Shown piece after piece: positions 53,174-61,599 of a stretch of 64,000 nt of DNA. Position 1 is the first letter of the stretch; the number at the start of each line of letters is the position of its first letter. Below the pieces are notes generated by a model. The model made no database searches. It saw nothing but the letters and a program-made list of their open reading frames with translations, and was not told the DNA's origin. This stretch comes from Planktothrix agardhii NIES-204 (lineage in GTDB: Bacteria; Cyanobacteriota; Cyanobacteriia; Cyanobacteriales; Microcoleaceae): positions 1,505,501 to 1,569,500 of the forward strand of contig AP017991.1 in NCBI GenBank assembly GCA_003609755.1, in the 5' to 3' direction. Made by a program: the position numbers and the translations under genes.

Positions 53174-54463
53174 GGTGTGATCCTGAAGGGGGGACGAAAT
53201 CAGCTACAAGACAGACTCTATAAGCCTCATAGCTCTTAGGCCCTGTTGATAATACTTACATTTATTGCGATTTAATTTCATTAGTTTCGTGACTAAATCC
53301 ATACAAACATCCTTGAAATTGACCCAAGTTTGACCATATAAGCCGATATAAAAACTACTATGTCTCCGTTCTATTCGACCATATTCTTTGATCCGAGCAA
53401 TATATTTCTGTATTCCTTTTCGTTTGATTTGTTGACCCTGTATTGTTGCAGAGGAGTAGGCAATTGCTATCAACAAAACTAGAGAAATAAAGCGTTCACC
53501 AGTTACATTGGTATCCTCTAAATTATAGCCTCCCTTCTTAAAATCTCTAAACATTTCTTCAATATCAAATCTTTGTTTATAGGCAGAAATAGCCAATTCT
53601 AGTGCATCAAAATTCGTTAAGATAAACCATCCTTCTTTCGGTGCTACTCCGTTGATTTTACGTTTCCATTTACAAGCAACGTTAAAGCTCATAAAACCGC
53701 GAGTCTTTGTTACCTTTACACCTTGAATAAAAAATGATACTCCTGGTGCTAAACCTAGATGATTTAATTCCTGAAAAATATCTTTTTCAAATTCTACAAA
53801 TTCGTTCTTTTTTAATCGCAAGCAAAAGTATACACCCAATGATTGAAGGTACTTAGCAAGTTTTACAGAACAAAATTCTCTATCCCCTAATACACATATT
53901 TTATAGTTTTGAAAAATGGGCATTACTTGAGACAATATTTTTTGCTGCTCATCTATATTACTACTCCCTAATTTGGGCAATAATTTAAAATAGATTGGAA
54001 AGGCTCTTTTATCCCAAATGACACTCACCATAAATAAATTTATCCGACTCCAATTCGTTCTATCAATTGCTACATAAATTATTTCTTCCTTGGTAAAATA
54101 TATTGATAACCATTCTTTGATAATGGGTAACCAAATTTTTTCAATTTTTAAATTGGGTAATGAGAGAAATCTTTGTATTCTTTTTCTTCTACTCTCAAAT
54201 TTAATTGGCAAAGGTATCCCATTCGCTAGCCTTTCTAAATTCACATTTTTGATTGACTGTAAGATGTTCACCAAAATTTGGAGAAACAGGTATTCTGCTA
54301 AACTCAATTGACTTTTTAAGTGCTTTTGATAGAATAAAGGTATCATTTTCATTAGATGGGTCTTATTGACAATATCTGACCTATCTTTTTTTTACCATAA
54401 ATCGTTACATTCTTTATACTGTCTTGTTTTCAGCCTTGTTTGTCGCCCCGTCAGGGTGTGATC
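53174..54463. mobile_element. Intact IS4-like insertion sequence with 9-bp target duplication
   Basis: The element spans 53183-54454 (1272 bp) and is flanked by the direct repeat GGTGTGATC at 53174-53182 and 54455-54463. Its ends are imperfect inverted repeats: CTGAAGGGGGGACGAAA on the left and the complement of the right end, CTGACGGGGCGACAAAC. It contains one transposase gene on the minus strand. Intact target duplication and full gene point to a recent insertion. Confidence 0.9.
53204..54352 (-). CDS. IS4-family DDE transposase
   Basis: A 382-residue transposase. The first catalytic Asp is in EEIIYVAIDRTNWSRINLFMVSVIWDKRAFPIYFKLL, the second in YKICVLGDREFCSVKLAKYLQ, and the Glu in the Y-2-R-3-E-6-K-like segment YKQRFDIEEMFRDFKKGGYN. 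This makes it an IS4-type enzyme. The reading frame is full length and begins 102 bp inside the right end of the element. It catalyses cut-and-paste movement of the surrounding IS. Confidence 0.92.
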   Translation of the reverse strand: MKMIPLFYQKHLKSQLSLAEYLFLQILVNILQSIKNVNLERLANGIPLPIKFESRRKRIQRFLSLPNLKIEKIWLPIIKEWLSIYFTKEEIIYVAIDRTNWSRINLFMVSVIWDKRAFPIYFKLLPKLGSSNIDEQQKILSQVMPIFQNYKICVLGDREFCSVKLAKYLQSLGVYFCLRLKKNEFVEFEKDIFQELNHLGLAPGVSFFIQGVKVTKTRGFMSFNVACKWKRKINGVAPKEGWFILTNFDALELAISAYKQRFDIEEMFRDFKKGGYNLEDTNVTGERFISLVLLIAIAYSSATIQGQQIKRKGIQKYIARIKEYGRIERRHSSFYIGLYGQTWVNFKDVCMDLVTKLMKLNRNKCKYYQQGLRAMRLIESVL

Positions 54464-54632
54464 ATAAGTAATACTCTTACTCCCCTCTCCTTTTTAATCA
54501 TAAATGATAAATTAAAGGCGATTAACCATGATTAACTCATGTTCTCGAATATAAGGGAAGCGTAACCCAAACTGCACTTTGATCAAATAGGGTATAATAT
54601 AAAAATAATTACAATAATAGTGAATTAAAACC

Positions 54633-54854
54633 ATGTCTAATTTACAAGAAATTGAAACAAAAATCAAACAATTACCAAACCATGAAATTCATCAATTAGC
54701 TCAATGGCTTAATAATTATGTAGATGATTTATGGGATCAACAGATGGAAATTGATTTAGCTCAAGGCAAATTAGATAAAATAATTGCTAAAGCAGAAGCA
54801 GATATTTTAGAAAATAACACGAAAGAAATTGATGAAATCCTTAACAACGCCTGA
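54633..54854 (+). CDS. Antitoxin of a RelE-type module (copy 1)
   Basis: A 73-residue protein: MSNLQEIETKIKQLPNHEIHQLAQWLNNYVDDLWDQQMEIDLAQGKLDKIIAKAEADILENNTKEIDEIL. An N-terminal helical segment precedes an LWDQQMExDLxxGKLDxI motif that is conserved in antitoxins paired with RelE-like toxins. The toxin start at 54832 lies inside its 3' end. A paralogous module with the same two motifs lies at 57735-58186 on the other strand. Confidence 0.8.
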   Translation: MSNLQEIETKIKQLPNHEIHQLAQWLNNYVDDLWDQQMEIDLAQGKLDKIIAKAEADILENNTKEIDEILNNA

Positions 54855-55089
54855 TTTTTGGAAAGCCTACAGTGATTTATCACCGGATCTAAAACAATCT
54901 GTAAAAAGAGCTTATCAATTATGGACAGAAAATTCTTTACATCCTTCTTTACACTTTAAAAAAGTAGGTAAAAATCTTTGGTCTGTGCGTATAACTAATG
55001 ATTATAGAGCCTTAGCAATTAAAAAAGGCGATGATTATTATTGGTTTTGGGTTGGAAATCATAACCAATATGACAATATTTTAAATTAA
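54832..55089 (+). CDS. RelE/ParE-type toxin (copy 1)
   Basis: About 85 residues from the ATG at 54832 (MKSLTTPDFWKAYSDLSPDLKQSVKRAYQLWTENSLHPSLHFKKVGKNLWSVRITNDYRALAIKKGDDYYWFWVGNHNQYDNIL, split here only for naming its motifs). HPSLHFKKV, WSVRITNDYRAL and WFWVGNHNQYD are typical of the RelE-like mRNA interferase fold. It overlaps the antitoxin by 23 bases, so the two are translationally coupled. No catalytic defects are obvious. Confidence 0.85.
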   Translation: MKSLTTPDFWKAYSDLSPDLKQSVKRAYQLWTENSLHPSLHFKKVGKNLWSVRITNDYRALAIKKGDDYYWFWVGNHNQYDNILN

Positions 55090-55300
55090 TTTATTTTAAG
55101 CGGTCACCGTTTAGTTTAAAGGAAACTGTAGAATTTAGTTATGTTAATGAGTAACATCTGTTGTGACCATTTTCCTACTCCCTGCTATACTTTGGCCATT
55201 GCTCCTGCGACAATAAAGTAGTATAATTTTAGGGATAAGCCTAAAAACATCACCTTTTATGGACTTACCTTAGCCGAAATTTAAAAAATCGAGGTAAATA

Positions 55301-55603
55301 ATGATGAATAATTATAAAATTACAGCAACAAAACAACGACTTGATTTATTAACAGAAATTGAACAAACTCCTGAAGAATATATACCAGAGTTATTAACTT
55401 TTCTGCGTTTATTTCGTCAAAGTTTGCTGACAAAACAAACATCTATTAATGCTTGGAATAATGCTATTAATCAAATTAATAATAGTGAGCAAAATCCAGA
55501 AAAAATCAAACAATTATTTGAGTCTTGGGCTGAATTAGATGATGAAAATGAACAAAAAGAAACTTTAAAAATTATTGAATCTTTAGAGAATGTTTCAATT
55601 TAA
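55301..55603 (+). CDS. Antitoxin-like protein upstream of a PIN gene
   Basis: A 100-residue helical protein. The middle part ITATKQRLDLLTEIEQTPEEYIPELLTFLRLFRQSLL and the C-terminal LFESWAELDDENEQKETLKIIESLENVS resemble antitoxins that precede PIN toxins in cyanobacteria. Its stop overlaps the next start (55603). A fragment of a paralogue lies at 9218-9388. The toxin next to it is truncated, so it may be an orphan antitoxin. Confidence 0.65.
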   Translation: MMNNYKITATKQRLDLLTEIEQTPEEYIPELLTFLRLFRQSLLTKQTSINAWNNAINQINNSEQNPEKIKQLFESWAELDDENEQKETLKIIESLENVSI

Positions 55604-55815
55604 TGAGTCAAGTTATTTTATTAGATTCTGCACCAGTGGGATTAATTACTAATCCTAAAGTCACGCCTTTAGCAGTACAATGTCAACAATGGTTTTTAAG
55701 TCTTTCTCAAAGAGGTTATCAAGTAATTTTACCCGAAATTATAGATTATGAAATTAGAGCCTTACAAAAAGCATTTCCAGACAGCAGAGAAAAAGTAACA
55801 CAAATCTTATATTAG
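55603..55815 (+). pseudogene. PIN-domain toxin truncated to 70 residues
   Basis: It begins MSQVILLDSAPVGLITNPKVTPLAVQCQQWFLSLSQRGYQVILPEIIDYEIRALQKAF. The first active-site Asp (LLDSAPVG) and the PEIIDYEIR motif are present, but the frame ends after about 70 residues, where PIN proteins need about 130-150. The remaining acidic residues are missing. It is therefore a remnant, paired with the antitoxin-like gene upstream. Confidence 0.75.
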
Positions 55816-55916
55816 CAATAAGCTAACCTTGGCTAAAGCCTATGGTAAGATCATAAATACTAACTGCTTTCTTAGAAAGCAGAAAAATATCAAACTTTCT
55901 TGATTAAATAGACAAC

Positions 55917-57647
55917 ATGAAAGCTTCAGAAACAACTCTTAGAAATTTGTTGGAAGGGACTAAACAATTTCAAATTCCCCTTTTTCAAAGACCCTACTCT
56001 TGGACAAAAGAAAAATGGGAAACTTTGTGGGAAGATTTAATTAAACTTTACAGTAATGAAGTAGAAGGTTCATATTTTTTGGGGGCTATTGTAACTCAAT
56101 CAATACCTGGAACAGCAGATGGCATATCTCCTTATCTGGTAATTGATGGGCAACAACGCCTGATTACCCTTACGATTTTATTGGCTGCTATGCAGCATAC
56201 TTTGAGAAGTGAGAAAAATCAACAATTTAAAGATAAATATCAAAAACTTGCAGGTGAACTATACGATCAAATTTTAACAAATCAGTACAAAGAAGGTGAA
56301 GATTTTTATAAAGTATTGCCCACTAAGGAGGATAGTAGAAATTACCAAAGCCTTCTTAAATTGAAAAAAGATAAAAACGAAGTTAAAAAAGAAGGAGAAG
56401 GGCGGATAAATGAAGCTTATAAATTTTTTCAAAAGCGACTTAAAGAACCAATTCTTGAGGAAGAAATAGCACTAGATCTAGCAAAATTTAAGACAGTAAT
56501 TTTAGAACGTTTACTTCTGGTCAATATTACTTCTGATGAGCAAGACAACCCGTATTTGATTTTTGAAAGCTTAAATTATAAGGGACAAGAACTAAGCCAA
56601 GCTGACTTAGTGCGTAACTATATTTTTATGCGGTTGCCTCATGAACGACGGGAAGAGATATATAGGAATAAATGGTTGCCTCTTCAAGAGGAATTTAAAG
56701 CTAATATGCGGCAAAAAGAAAAAGAATATGCGGATGAACTAACAACTGCTTTTTGGTTTTATTTGCGTAAAGATGGAGAACCAGTCATTGAAAAAGGAGT
56801 TTATAAAGCTATCAAAAACCGCTTTGATACTACGACGCCTAATGAAATGGAATCTAAGTTAGAAGAGCTTGTCCAATTTGCTAATTACTACCAACGATTA
56901 AAATTTTACGATAAAGAACCAGAAGTTAAGTTACGTCGTTGGTTTGACCGATTGCTCCGTTTAGACTTCACTACTTGCCATATTTTTCTACTGAATGTTT
57001 ATGACGAATATGCGCAGCAAAAACTTTCTCTTAAAGAATTTGAAACTATTCTGCGTTATTTAGAGTCTTATTTTGTGCGTCGTTGGTTTGCTGACGTTTC
57101 TACAAGAAGCTTAGGGAATGTATTTAATAATTTATATAGGGAAGTAAAAGCAACTAATCCTAATAATTTAGTTGATGGGCTACGAACAGTTCTCATCGGA
57201 TATGAAAAAGCAAAAATTTGGCCTTCAGATGAGGAGTTTCGCGAAAAATTTGTTACTAAGTCTGTGTATAGTTCGACTAATATTAACCGAGTTCAATTTA
57301 TTTTGGAAAGTTTGAATGTTTCACTAAGTAAGGAAAAGGTAGATCCACAAAACTTAACTATTGAACACATTATGCCCCAAAAATTGAACTCTCAATGGAA
57401 AGCTATGCTAGAGCAAAATTCTAACCAAGTATACAAGGAACTATTACATACTTTAGGAAATCTTACATTAACAGCATATAATGGGGAACTTGGAAACAAA
57501 CCATTTGATGAAAAAAAATCTATTTATCTACAATCTAATGTTTCCCTTAATAGATATTTCCAAAATATAACACATTGGAATGCTGAGGAAATCAAACATC
57601 GCGCCGATAAGTTAGCTGATATAGCAATCCAAGTTTGGCCTCGGTAG
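55917..57647 (+). CDS. DUF262/DUF1524 (GmrSD-like) nuclease
   Basis: A 576-residue fusion. The N-terminal DUF262 domain has QIPLFQRPYSWTKEKWETLWEDL and LVIDGQQRLITLTILLAA, a ParB/Srx-like NTPase motif. The C-terminal DUF1524 HNH-type nuclease has LTIEHIMPQKLNSQW and LLHTLGNLTLTAYNGELGNKPFDEKK. This combination is that of GmrSD type IV restriction enzymes and related anti-phage proteins that cleave modified DNA. The gene is full length, AT-rich, and flanked by toxin-antitoxin modules on both sides. A phage-defence role is inferred from family and context. Confidence 0.85.
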   Translation: MKASETTLRNLLEGTKQFQIPLFQRPYSWTKEKWETLWEDLIKLYSNEVEGSYFLGAIVTQSIPGTADGISPYLVIDGQQRLITLTILLAAMQHTLRSEKNQQFKDKYQKLAGELYDQILTNQYKEGEDFYKVLPTKEDSRNYQSLLKLKKDKNEVKKEGEGRINEAYKFFQKRLKEPILEEEIALDLAKFKTVILERLLLVNITSDEQDNPYLIFESLNYKGQELSQADLVRNYIFMRLPHERREEIYRNKWLPLQEEFKANMRQKEKEYADELTTAFWFYLRKDGEPVIEKGVYKAIKNRFDTTTPNEMESKLEELVQFANYYQRLKFYDKEPEVKLRRWFDRLLRLDFTTCHIFLLNVYDEYAQQKLSLKEFETILRYLESYFVRRWFADVSTRSLGNVFNNLYREVKATNPNNLVDGLRTVLIGYEKAKIWPSDEEFREKFVTKSVYSSTNINRVQFILESLNVSLSKEKVDPQNLTIEHIMPQKLNSQWKAMLEQNSNQVYKELLHTLGNLTLTAYNGELGNKPFDEKKSIYLQSNVSLNRYFQNITHWNAEEIKHRADKLADIAIQVWPR

Positions 57648-57734
57648 ATGTATAGTCTCCCTCGCACATCCCCCTAACATTCCTATAAAAGATCGCTTTT
57701 CTAACTCAGTTCAGGTGTTGAAATGCGATCGCTT

Positions 57735-57989
57735 TTATTTACCGATTAATCTATCATATTCATCATGAGTACCAATCCAAAACCATAAAATTCCATTTTT
57801 AACCTCAATTCCTAACGGACGATAATCTTTACCTACTCTTACTGACCAATATTTATTAACTCTCTTAAAATATAACGAAGGATGATTAGGATTAGTTTTT
57901 AATAATTCATAAAAAGCATCTGCTATCTGTTCTATATCTTCAGGTAGCTGATTATAAAATAACCAAAATTTGCGATTAGTATAGTGCAT
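57735..57989 (-). CDS. RelE/ParE-type toxin (copy 2)
   Basis: An 84-residue protein. KTNPNHPSLYFKRVNKYWSVRVGKDYRPLGIEV and ILWFWIGTHDEYDRLI match the RelE-like toxin at 54832-55089 motif by motif. It begins at the base where its antitoxin ends (57989 shared), so it is coupled. The pair is a paralogous but inverted copy of the module at 54633-55089, on the other side of the DUF262 gene. Confidence 0.85.
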   Translation of the reverse strand: MHYTNRKFWLFYNQLPEDIEQIADAFYELLKTNPNHPSLYFKRVNKYWSVRVGKDYRPLGIEVKNGILWFWIGTHDEYDRLIGK

Positions 57990-58186
57990 TACATTTCTTG
58001 ATAATCTCCGGCTTCAAATTCAGCAAGTGCTTCAGATGCTATATCATCAAGTTTACCCTTTATGATATCTTTTTCTAACTGTTTATCCCATTGTTGATAA
58101 TCTAAGTCTAATAACCAATTGCGTAATTTACTAAAATCTTGTTCAGAAAGATTTAAAATTGCCTTTTCAATTTGTTCAATGTTCAT
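57989..58186 (-). CDS. Antitoxin of a RelE-type module (copy 2)
   Basis: A 65-residue protein: MNIEQIEKAILNLSEQDFSKLRNWLLDLDYQQWDKQLEKDIIKGKLDDIASEALAEFEAG. It shares the QQWDKQLEKDIxxGKLDxIAxEA pattern with the antitoxin at 54633-54854. The stop and the toxin start share one base. Start codon ATG at 58186. Confidence 0.82.
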   Translation of the reverse strand: MNIEQIEKAILNLSEQDFSKLRNWLLDLDYQQWDKQLEKDIIKGKLDDIASEALAEFEAGDYQEM

Positions 58187-58300
58187 AGCGATAAAATATT
58201 ATTTCAAGTTTTTGATAAAACAGTTCGATCAGATTATAACATTTTATTATTTTTGTAGGGAAGTTGGAGGGGCGATCGCTTTTCTAACACAGTTCAGGTG

Positions 58301-58462
58301 TTACTGTTGTTCACTAGCAACTTCTAACCAACCTTCGATCGCCTCTTTCACCATTTCCATTAAATGTTCGTAACTCTCACCCCAAGTATGACAACCAGGT
58401 AACGCCGGAACACTCGCACACCAAACATTATCTTCTTGCCAAACAATTACTTTAATTTTCAT
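58301..58462 (-). CDS. HicB-like antitoxin, 53 residues, orphan
   Basis: A small complete frame from ATG 58462: MKIKVIVWQEDNVWCASVPALPGCHTWGESYEHLMEMVKEAIEGWLEVASEQQ. The VPALPGCHTWGESYEHLMEMVKEAIEGW core is the HicB antitoxin signature (partial RNase H fold). No hicA reading frame is adjacent on either side, so it is an orphan or has lost its partner. Confidence 0.75.
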   Translation of the reverse strand: MKIKVIVWQEDNVWCASVPALPGCHTWGESYEHLMEMVKEAIEGWLEVASEQQ

Positions 58463-58539
58463 ATTTTGATTATTTATTAGTACAATTTAACTAATTTTAT
58501 CACAATCCAATATTAACTGGCTACAGGAGAAGATCCCTT

Positions 58540-58580
58540 TGCTTTTCTAACTCAGTTCATTTGTTGAAATGCGATCTCGC
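58540..58580. repeat. TA-island repeat GCTTTTCTAACTCAGTTCAGGTGTTGAAATGCGATC (three copies)
   Basis: The same unit appears at about 57690-57732, about 58277-58304 (partial) and 58541-58577. Each lies next to a toxin-antitoxin gene. The first and third keep the tail TTGAAATGCGATC. It may have served as a substrate for recombination during module shuffling. Confidence 0.6.
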
Positions 58581-58634
58581 CTGATAAAATGGATATTATG
58601 CTATAATAATATTACCGTTATCAATAATAATATT

Positions 58635-58883
58635 ATGAAAACTAAAGAAATAATTATACAAGAATTAGAACAAATTCCCGCTTCTCAACTTGATGAGGTC
58701 TTAGATTTTATCCGTTCTCTCAAGCCAACATTCCAACCCAGAGAGAAACCCTATAAACCGATTTGGGAAGTCGCTGATGATATTATTAAAGATATTCCTG
58801 AAGAAGTCTTAAGCCAATTACCTAAAGATGGGGCAGAACATCATGATTTATACCTTTCTAAAAACCTTCATAAAGACTCATGA
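58635..58883 (+). CDS. DUF2281-like antitoxin
   Basis: About 82 residues from the ATG at 58635 (MKTKEIIIQELEQIPASQLDEVLDFIRSLKP); the frame opens at 58569 without support. The opening helix pattern KEIIIQELEQIPxxxLDEVLDFIRxLK is typical of DUF2281/VapB-like antitoxins. The stop overlaps the start of a PIN gene by 4 bases (58880-58883). Confidence 0.78.
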   Translation: MKTKEIIIQELEQIPASQLDEVLDFIRSLKPTFQPREKPYKPIWEVADDIIKDIPEEVLSQLPKDGAEHHDLYLSKNLHKDS

Positions 58884-59297
58884 AAACTATTTTTGTAGAT
58901 ACATTTTATTGGGTAGCTTTAATTAATGTGGCTGACTCATGGCATCATTCTGTTAGAAATTATAGTCAGACTCTCAATAATGTTCAACTGGTGACAACAG
59001 AAGAAATATTAACAGAAACGATTAATTTTTTTGCCTCTTTTCCATCCCCGATGAAAAAAAGCAGTTTCTCAGTTAGTTGCCCAAATTATAGCTGATAGTA
59101 ATATAACGGTTGTACCTCAAAGCCACGAATCTTTCACGGCAGGTTTGGCGTTATTTAATAAACGATTCGATACAGGATATAGTTTAACAGATTGTATTTC
59201 TATGGTGACAATGAAGCAACTCAATATCACTGAAGTTTTAACCCATGATAAGCATTTTCAACAAGAAGGTTTGATAATTTTGTTTAAAGATAGTTGA
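58880..59297 (+). pseudogene. PIN-domain (VapC-like) toxin frameshifted at an A7 run
   Basis: The frame from 58880 reads MKTIFVDTFYWVALINVADSWHHSV and stops at 59093-59095. One base fewer in the seven-A run at 59054-59060 would restore a complete PIN protein, continuing KKAVSQLVAQIIADSNITVVP and ending LTHDKHFQQEGLIILFKDS at 59295-59297. All expected acidic residues (FVDTFY, TEEILTE, YSLTDCISM, LTHDKHF) exist across the two frames. It is either a frameshifted pseudogene or a slippage-dependent toxin. Confidence 0.8.
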
Positions 59298-59388
59298 ATA
59301 GATGCGATCGCACCTTTCCCTAATATTCTTATCAAAACAGCGATCGCTTTTTTCACGATTTCCATGTAATGTAGGAATACTCCCATGC

Positions 59389-59470
59389 CAAACATGATAG
59401 AGTCCTAAAGGACTCACTACATAGTAGTAAGCCCTTCAGGGCTTAATCAGAGTCCTAAAGGACTCACTAC
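59389..59470. repeat. Hairpin repeats downstream of icd
   Basis: AGAGTCCTAAAGGACTCACTAC occurs twice (about 59389-59410 and 59449-59470), each with the palindrome AGTCCTAAAGGACT. Between them AGTAAGCCCTTCAGGGCTTA repeats the palindrome of 23284-23310 in reverse. They lie right after the icd stop codon, read leftward. Confidence 0.6.
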
Positions 59471-59474
59471 GAAA

Positions 59475-60899
59475 TTAATCATTGAAATGCTTAATAATTG
59501 CATCAGCAAATTCTGAACATTTCAAGGGTTCAACCGGGGGTTCCATTAACCGAGCTAAATCATAAGTGACTTCTTGATTAGCGATCGCTCCACTTAACCC
59601 TTTTTTAATCAAATCAGCGGCTTCTTGCCAACCCATATATTCTAACATCATCACCCCCGATAGAATCAGAGATCCTGGGTTAACCCGATCCAGTCCGGCG
59701 TGTTTGGGTGCAGTGCCATGGGTTGCCTCAAAAATAGCACATTCATCGCCAATATTTGCCCCTGGGCCCATGCCTAAACCTCCGACCATGGCGGCAGCCG
59801 CATCGGATAAATAATCCCCGTTTAAGTTCATCGTAGCCAGGATAGAATACTCATCGGGACGGGTTTGAATCTGTTGGAAAATACTATCGGCAATCCGGTC
59901 ATTGACCATAATTTTTTCCTTCCATTTCCCATTACCGTGAGTTTCCCAAATGGTATTAAGAACTCCTTCCACTTCTTGAGAAATCTCCGCTTTTTTCTCA
60001 GGAGTTAGGGAATCATAACCCGGTTCAATTTGACGAGCATTATCCTCTAAAGATAGATCGGGATTTTTTTCTTTATTCCCTAAAATCCAAGATTCCCGTT
60101 CGGTGACACATTCATTGCGAAATTCCGTAGTTGCCAGTTCATAACCCCAATCTCGGAAGGCTCCTTCGGTATATTTCATAATATTACCTTTATGCACCAG
60201 CGTCACCATTTGTTTGTTTTTAGGTAGACGCAACGCTTGATAAATAGCCCGACGAACTAACCGTTGAGAACCAGTTTTACTAATGGGTTTAATCCCAATG
60301 CCAGAATCAAGGCGAATTTGTTTTTTCCCATGTTCAGGAGTCGCCGGAATTAACTCCGTATTCAGAAAATGAATTAATTTTTCCGCGATTTCTGATCCCT
60401 GCCGCCATTCAATTCCTAAATAAATATCTTCGGTATTTTCCCGATAGATAATCACATCTAATTTTTCTGGGGTTTTGTGGGGGGAAGGGGTTCCAGTGTA
60501 ATATTTACACGGACGTACACAGGCATACAGATCATGAATTTGTCGTAATGCCACATTTAAAGACCGAATCCCGCCTCCGATGGGAGTAGTTAAAGGCCCT
60601 TTGATGGCGACACCATATTCCCTGATGGCGGTGGTGGTGTCTTCCGGTAAATATTGATAAGTGCCGTAGAGTTCGCAGGCTTCGTCCCCGGCGTAGACTT
60701 TAAACCAACTAATTTTACGTTGATCTCCGTAGGAGGCTGCAATAGCCGCGTCTAAAACTTTCTCGGTAGCGGGCCAGAGGTCAATCCCTGTACCATCTCC
60801 CCGAATGAACGGAATAATCGGATTATTCGGGACAATGGGTTCGCCATTGTTGAAGGTAACTTTCTCGCCTGTGGTCGGTGGAGTGATTTTGTCGTACAT
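59475..60899 (-). CDS. icd: NADP-dependent isocitrate dehydrogenase
   Basis: About 474 residues from the ATG at 60899 ([44 protein letters not shown], only first part quoted for the start). The upstream frame to 60962 is not family-like, and AGGA precedes this ATG. The substrate motif is [37 protein letters not shown]; metal-binding aspartates lie in [28 protein letters not shown]. Its length (about 475 against 416 in E. coli) with an internal insertion is normal for cyanobacteria. It makes 2-oxoglutarate for nitrogen assimilation. Confidence 0.94.
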   Translation of the reverse strand: MYDKITPPTTGEKVTFNNGEPIVPNNPIIPFIRGDGTGIDLWPATEKVLDAAIAASYGDQRKISWFKVYAGDEACELYGTYQYLPEDTTTAIREYGVAIKGPLTTPIGGGIRSLNVALRQIHDLYACVRPCKYYTGTPSPHKTPEKLDVIIYRENTEDIYLGIEWRQGSEIAEKLIHFLNTELIPATPEHGKKQIRLDSGIGIKPISKTGSQRLVRRAIYQALRLPKNKQMVTLVHKGNIMKYTEGAFRDWGYELATTEFRNECVTERESWILGNKEKNPDLSLEDNARQIEPGYDSLTPEKKAEISQEVEGVLNTIWETHGNGKWKEKIMVNDRIADSIFQQIQTRPDEYSILATMNLNGDYLSDAAAAMVGGLGMGPGANIGDECAIFEATHGTAPKHAGLDRVNPGSLILSGVMMLEYMGWQEAADLIKKGLSGAIANQEVTYDLARLMEPPVEPLKCSEFADAIIKHFND

Positions 60900-61144
60900 A
60901 TTCCTAAGAGGTGGAAAATAAATTTTCCCTATTTTGTCATGATTGTTTACACCGATTCCCATTATCGACTAAAAAATTTTAGTTTTTCTGTTAAAATTGG
61001 CACAAGTATTCTGAATATTTATATTATCCTAGGGGACTTAGGCAGGCACACTATATATGGTGTGCAGCAAGCCATCAAAAAAGAAAGGTAATTGTTAGAG
61101 TTATCGACTCCTCTGTAATTAACGATTGATTTAACTGAGGATCA

Positions 61145-61361
61145 GTATTTTTTGGTGGAATTACGTTCAGGAAGTGATGCTTTAAAACCCTTACAAAATA
61201 AAATGAAAGAATATCAAGAAAATGGGGCGAAATTATGCTGGCTAATTGATCTAAAAAATAAACAAGTTGAAATTTATCGTCCTGATCAAGAAGTAGAAAT
61301 TCAGGAAAATCCTACAACATTATCCGGGGAAATATTCTACCCAGATTTATCTCGGATTTAA
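61145..61361 (+). pseudogene. C-terminal fragment of a Uma2-family gene
   Basis: The frame reads FLVELRSGSDALKPLQNKMKEYQENGAKLCWLIDLKNKQVEIYRPDQEVEIQENPTTLSGEIFYPDLSRI, the last part of a Uma2 protein. The VELRS...LQNKM...NGAKLCWLID motif order is family-typical. The N-terminal half, including the conserved PDL region, is missing, and no good start codon exists. Confidence 0.75.
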
Positions 61362-61430
61362 CATCTATCTGGTAAAATGTAGTAAGCCATTCAGGGCTTC
61401 CATACTCAAATTAATATTAATTTAGGGAGC

Positions 61431-61562
61431 ATGAAAACAGAAGCAGCACTGGCAATTTTAGCAAATCACACAGAAGAATTAAAAGATTTGAGAGCGATCG
61501 CGGGGATAAGACATAAACACCACCTTTCAGTTTCGGGTTTCGGGTCAGTGTTCTTGATATAA
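61431..61562 (+). pseudogene. N-terminal fragment of a MNT-type nucleotidyltransferase
   Basis: ATG at 61431 after GGGAG opens MKTEAALAILANHTEELKDLRAIAGIRHKHH and stops at 61560-61562. The first 20 residues look like the start of minimal nucleotidyltransferases (which continue to a GSxARG motif). Here that motif is absent: the sequence breaks inside GCGATCGCGG, so the gene was cut. The normal partner HEPN gene is not present. Confidence 0.5.
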
Positions 61563-61599
61563 TCCCTTCTCAGTAATATTGGAAACGGAAAGGGAAATC

